DNA of 64,000 nt from Alphaproteobacteria bacterium (GTDB lineage: Bacteria > Pseudomonadota > Alphaproteobacteria > Micavibrionales > UBA2020). The notes beneath the pieces are model-generated. The model was not told the DNA's origin. It saw only the letters and a program-made list of their open reading frames with translations, and did not search any database. The number at the start of each line of letters is the position of its first letter. The first letter of the stretch is position 1. Where the stretch lies: contig JAEUKT010000004.1 of the NCBI GenBank assembly GCA_016794125.1, positions 685,599-749,598 of the forward strand. The letters are read 5' to 3'. Below, piece by piece: positions 62,978 to 64,000 of this stretch. The translations under genes and the position numbers were made by a program.

Positions 62978-63145
62978 TACCCGAACCGGCGTTTCGAATA
63001 TATCCGTAGATTATTCAAATCCAATCATCGCTGTAAAAACGCATTTGTTCTCATGCATCATGTAGCATGATATAAATGAATAATGATGATCGTTCGATAT
63101 AGGTGTGTGTCTTTAGATATCTTGAAAGCAGCGTGACATATGGAT
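62978..63145. other. AT-rich gap, no gene seen
   Basis: The first part of the 480-base gap before the Rnk-like gene. It is AT-rich, with CATCATGTAGCATGATATAAATGAATAATGATG (as short overlapping palindromic steps) around 63057-63090. No ORF or promoter is convincing. It may be remains of the same mobile element as the transposase tail at the window end. Confidence 0.35.
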
Positions 63146-63170
63146 GAATTAGGTACGTGTCCCCGGAATT
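63146..63170 (+). repeat. Copy 1 of an inverted GTGTCCCC element
   Basis: AATTAGGTACGTGTCCCCGGAATTC-type sequence. The reverse complement of 63864-63885 reads AATTAAGTATAGTGTCCCCAGATATC, so the two copies face each other around the Rnk-like gene. The second copy lies immediately behind the transposase tail. Confidence 0.55.
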
Positions 63171-63210
63171 CCCAGGCGGTGATTGATTAAGGCAGCGCTT
63201 TTGGCTGTCC

Positions 63211-63239
63211 TTGACAATATGCCTCTCCCGCCCTACCTT
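63211..63239 (+). promoter_or_regulatory. Promoter upstream of the short ORF and Rnk-like gene
   Basis: TTGACA (63211-63216), 17 bases, TACCTT (63234-63239). Transcription would start close to the ATG at 63247. Confidence 0.5.
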
Positions 63240-63246
63240 TTTTAAT

Positions 63247-63321
63247 ATGAACTATCTTTTTGAAAAAATCGGCGCGCTTTTCAGCAGCGCATTTTCGGGC
63301 CAAATCATCGCAGGCCATTAA
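63247..63321 (+). CDS. Short ORF of 24 codons
   Basis: ATG at 63247 directly downstream of a promoter-like sequence encodes MNYLFEKIGALFSSAF plus GQIIAGH, an amphipathic, moderately hydrophobic peptide. There is no ribosome-binding site, so if translated it would be leaderless. A GC-rich hairpin (63322-63353) and a tandem AACGTCTGGCAATCC duplication (63376-63405) follow before the Rnk-like gene. Could be a leader peptide or chance. Confidence 0.3.
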   Translation: MNYLFEKIGALFSSAFSGQIIAGH

Positions 63322-63457
63322 CCCCTGTCCGGAATTCTCTTCCGGGCACGGGGCCCTTCAAACACATTCAATTCTAACGTCTGGCAATCCCAACGTCTGG
63401 CAATCCTGACTTTCTGCGGGAATTTCCGCATCAACCCCTTTTGCAAGGAGGAGATTT

Positions 63458-63844
63458 ATGTTGAATACACATCACGCATCCAAGCCTGAAATTCATGTCA
63501 CCGATCGCGACCGCGAGATACTGGAGCGCCTCGCTTCCGGCGTGCGCGCCGCGTCCGAAGTGGCGGAAGAGCTGATGCGCGAGCTGGAGCGCGCCGGAAC
63601 GGCGAAGGACGGCGATGCCGAAAACTATGTCGGGCTGGGCACAAAACTGACCTTCGCGACATCGGCCGGGGAAGAAAAAACAGTCGAGCTGGTCATGCCC
63701 GCCGAGGCCGATATTTCAGCCGGAAAGATTTCCATCATGACCCCCGTCGGCGTCGCGCTGCTGGGCCTGTCGAAAGGCCAGACCATCGAATGGAACGCGC
63801 GCGACGGGCGGGCAGGCACGCTGACAATCGTCGAGATTTTTTGA
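63458..63844 (+). CDS. Rnk/GreA-GreB C-terminal domain family protein
   Basis: A 128-residue protein like the nucleoside diphosphate kinase regulator Rnk. Residues 1-50 form a short helical N-terminus (ITVTDRDREILERL-type) and residues 55-128 the FKBP-like GreA/GreB C-terminal domain (VELVMPAEADISAGKISIMTPVGVALLGL, split by the domain's strands; ends GTLTIVEIF). Rnk binds RNA polymerase near the secondary channel. RBS AAGGAGGAG is near perfect. Flanked by the two inverted GTGTCCCC elements. Confidence 0.87.
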   Translation: MLNTHHASKPEIHVTDRDREILERLASGVRAASEVAEELMRELERAGTAKDGDAENYVGLGTKLTFATSAGEEKTVELVMPAEADISAGKISIMTPVGVALLGLSKGQTIEWNARDGRAGTLTIVEIF

Positions 63845-63863
63845 TCGATGAGTAATCGTGATA

Positions 63864-63888
63864 TCTGGGGACACTATACTTAATTAGC
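63864..63888 (-). repeat. Copy 2 of the GTGTCCCC element, behind the transposase
   Basis: On the minus strand TTAAGTATAGTGTCCCCAGA, matching the plus-strand copy at 63146-63170 at most positions. Its place just after the transposase stop suggests it is the element's right end. Confidence 0.5.
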
Positions 63889-63899
63889 GATTATCGTAT

Positions 63900-64000
63900 T
63901 CAAGCCGCTTTTGTATTTTCCGTTCTCGGTTTGCGTCCAGGTTTCTGGCGCGCGAGTGGCCGCTGCAGATGCGCTTCCAGTTTCTGGACGAAGGCAGAAG
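63900..64000 (-). CDS. Transposase C-terminal fragment (Y1/REP-associated type), cut by window end
   Basis: Frame on the minus strand running off the window, ending TGA at 63900. The 32 visible residues, FVQKLEAHLQRPLARQKPG then RKPRTENTKAA, match the usual C-terminus of Y1-type (IS200/REP-associated tyrosine) transposases, LEKxLGRxLxxxKPGRKPK. Whether the gene is complete cannot be seen. Confidence 0.6.
   Translation of the reverse strand, partial: SAFVQKLEAHLQRPLARQKPGRKPRTENTKAA

Noticed and set aside
63376..63405. CRISPR or satellite
   Set aside because: Only two tandem copies of a 15-base unit.

Overview
The window looks like chromosomal DNA of an alphaproteobacterium, moderately GC-rich and densely packed. 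The evidence is a PhaR-type PHB regulator next to a class III PHB synthase, an arsenic operon with an aquaporin (aqpS) as seen in rhizobia, many Gram-negative envelope proteins (OmpA-like proteins, lipoproteins, alpha-2-macroglobulin plus PbpC, RTX protein) and TTGACA-type promoters. Species cannot be named. I see no rRNA, CRISPR array, prophage or replication origin; one tRNA-Gly(CCC) and the tail of one transposase are present.

Layout. 0-4.7 kb: end of a glutamine synthetase gene, aldehyde dehydrogenase and iron alcohol dehydrogenase, then TspO and an RluA-type pseudouridine synthase. 4.7-8.6 kb: secreted glycosidase-like protein, an orphan HETGH protein and membrane proteins. 8.7-16.9 kb: alpha-2-macroglobulin and penicillin-binding protein 1C. 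17.9-20.8 kb: a uracil-degradation type operon (GTP cyclohydrolase II-like URC1, upp and a HAD phosphatase fused to a 2H phosphoesterase-like domain). 22.7-26.5 kb: phaE-phaC diverging from phaB-phaR, with a T4 Rnl1-like RNA ligase gene directly behind. 27.8-29.8 kb: arsR-arsI-arsC-aqpS. 30.7-31.9 kb: phasin and a second acetoacetyl-CoA reductase.

34.3-40.8 kb carries the most unusual locus: a 1125-residue protein joining an HEIGH metallopeptidase-like motif, a long acidic linker and a MIDAS-containing VWA domain, then a 900-residue MoxR/CobS-like AAA+ ATPase and a 104-residue partner. It is followed by a structured leader with a 14-codon upstream ORF and a palindromic operator ahead of an ABC exporter.

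43-53 kb holds housekeeping and envelope genes (LDH, AspA/AstE-like deacylase, GNAT, RecX, Hsp33, TrkH, ApaG, OmpA lipoprotein) and a possible 6S-like RNA. 53-64 kb holds tRNA-Gly, a membrane/DCC pair, a large RTX repeat protein, a histidine phosphatase, an ATP-grasp plus YbdK-type ligase pair, small unknown genes, a Rnk/GreA-like gene and the transposase tail.

Three themes link genes. PHB storage genes share TGC-N3-GCA sites that may be PhaR operators. Arsenic genes form a complete demethylate-reduce-export set. Two RNA-end-processing type proteins (RNA ligase and HAD-2H fusion) lie within 7 kb of each other. All functions are read from sequence motifs only; no database search was run.
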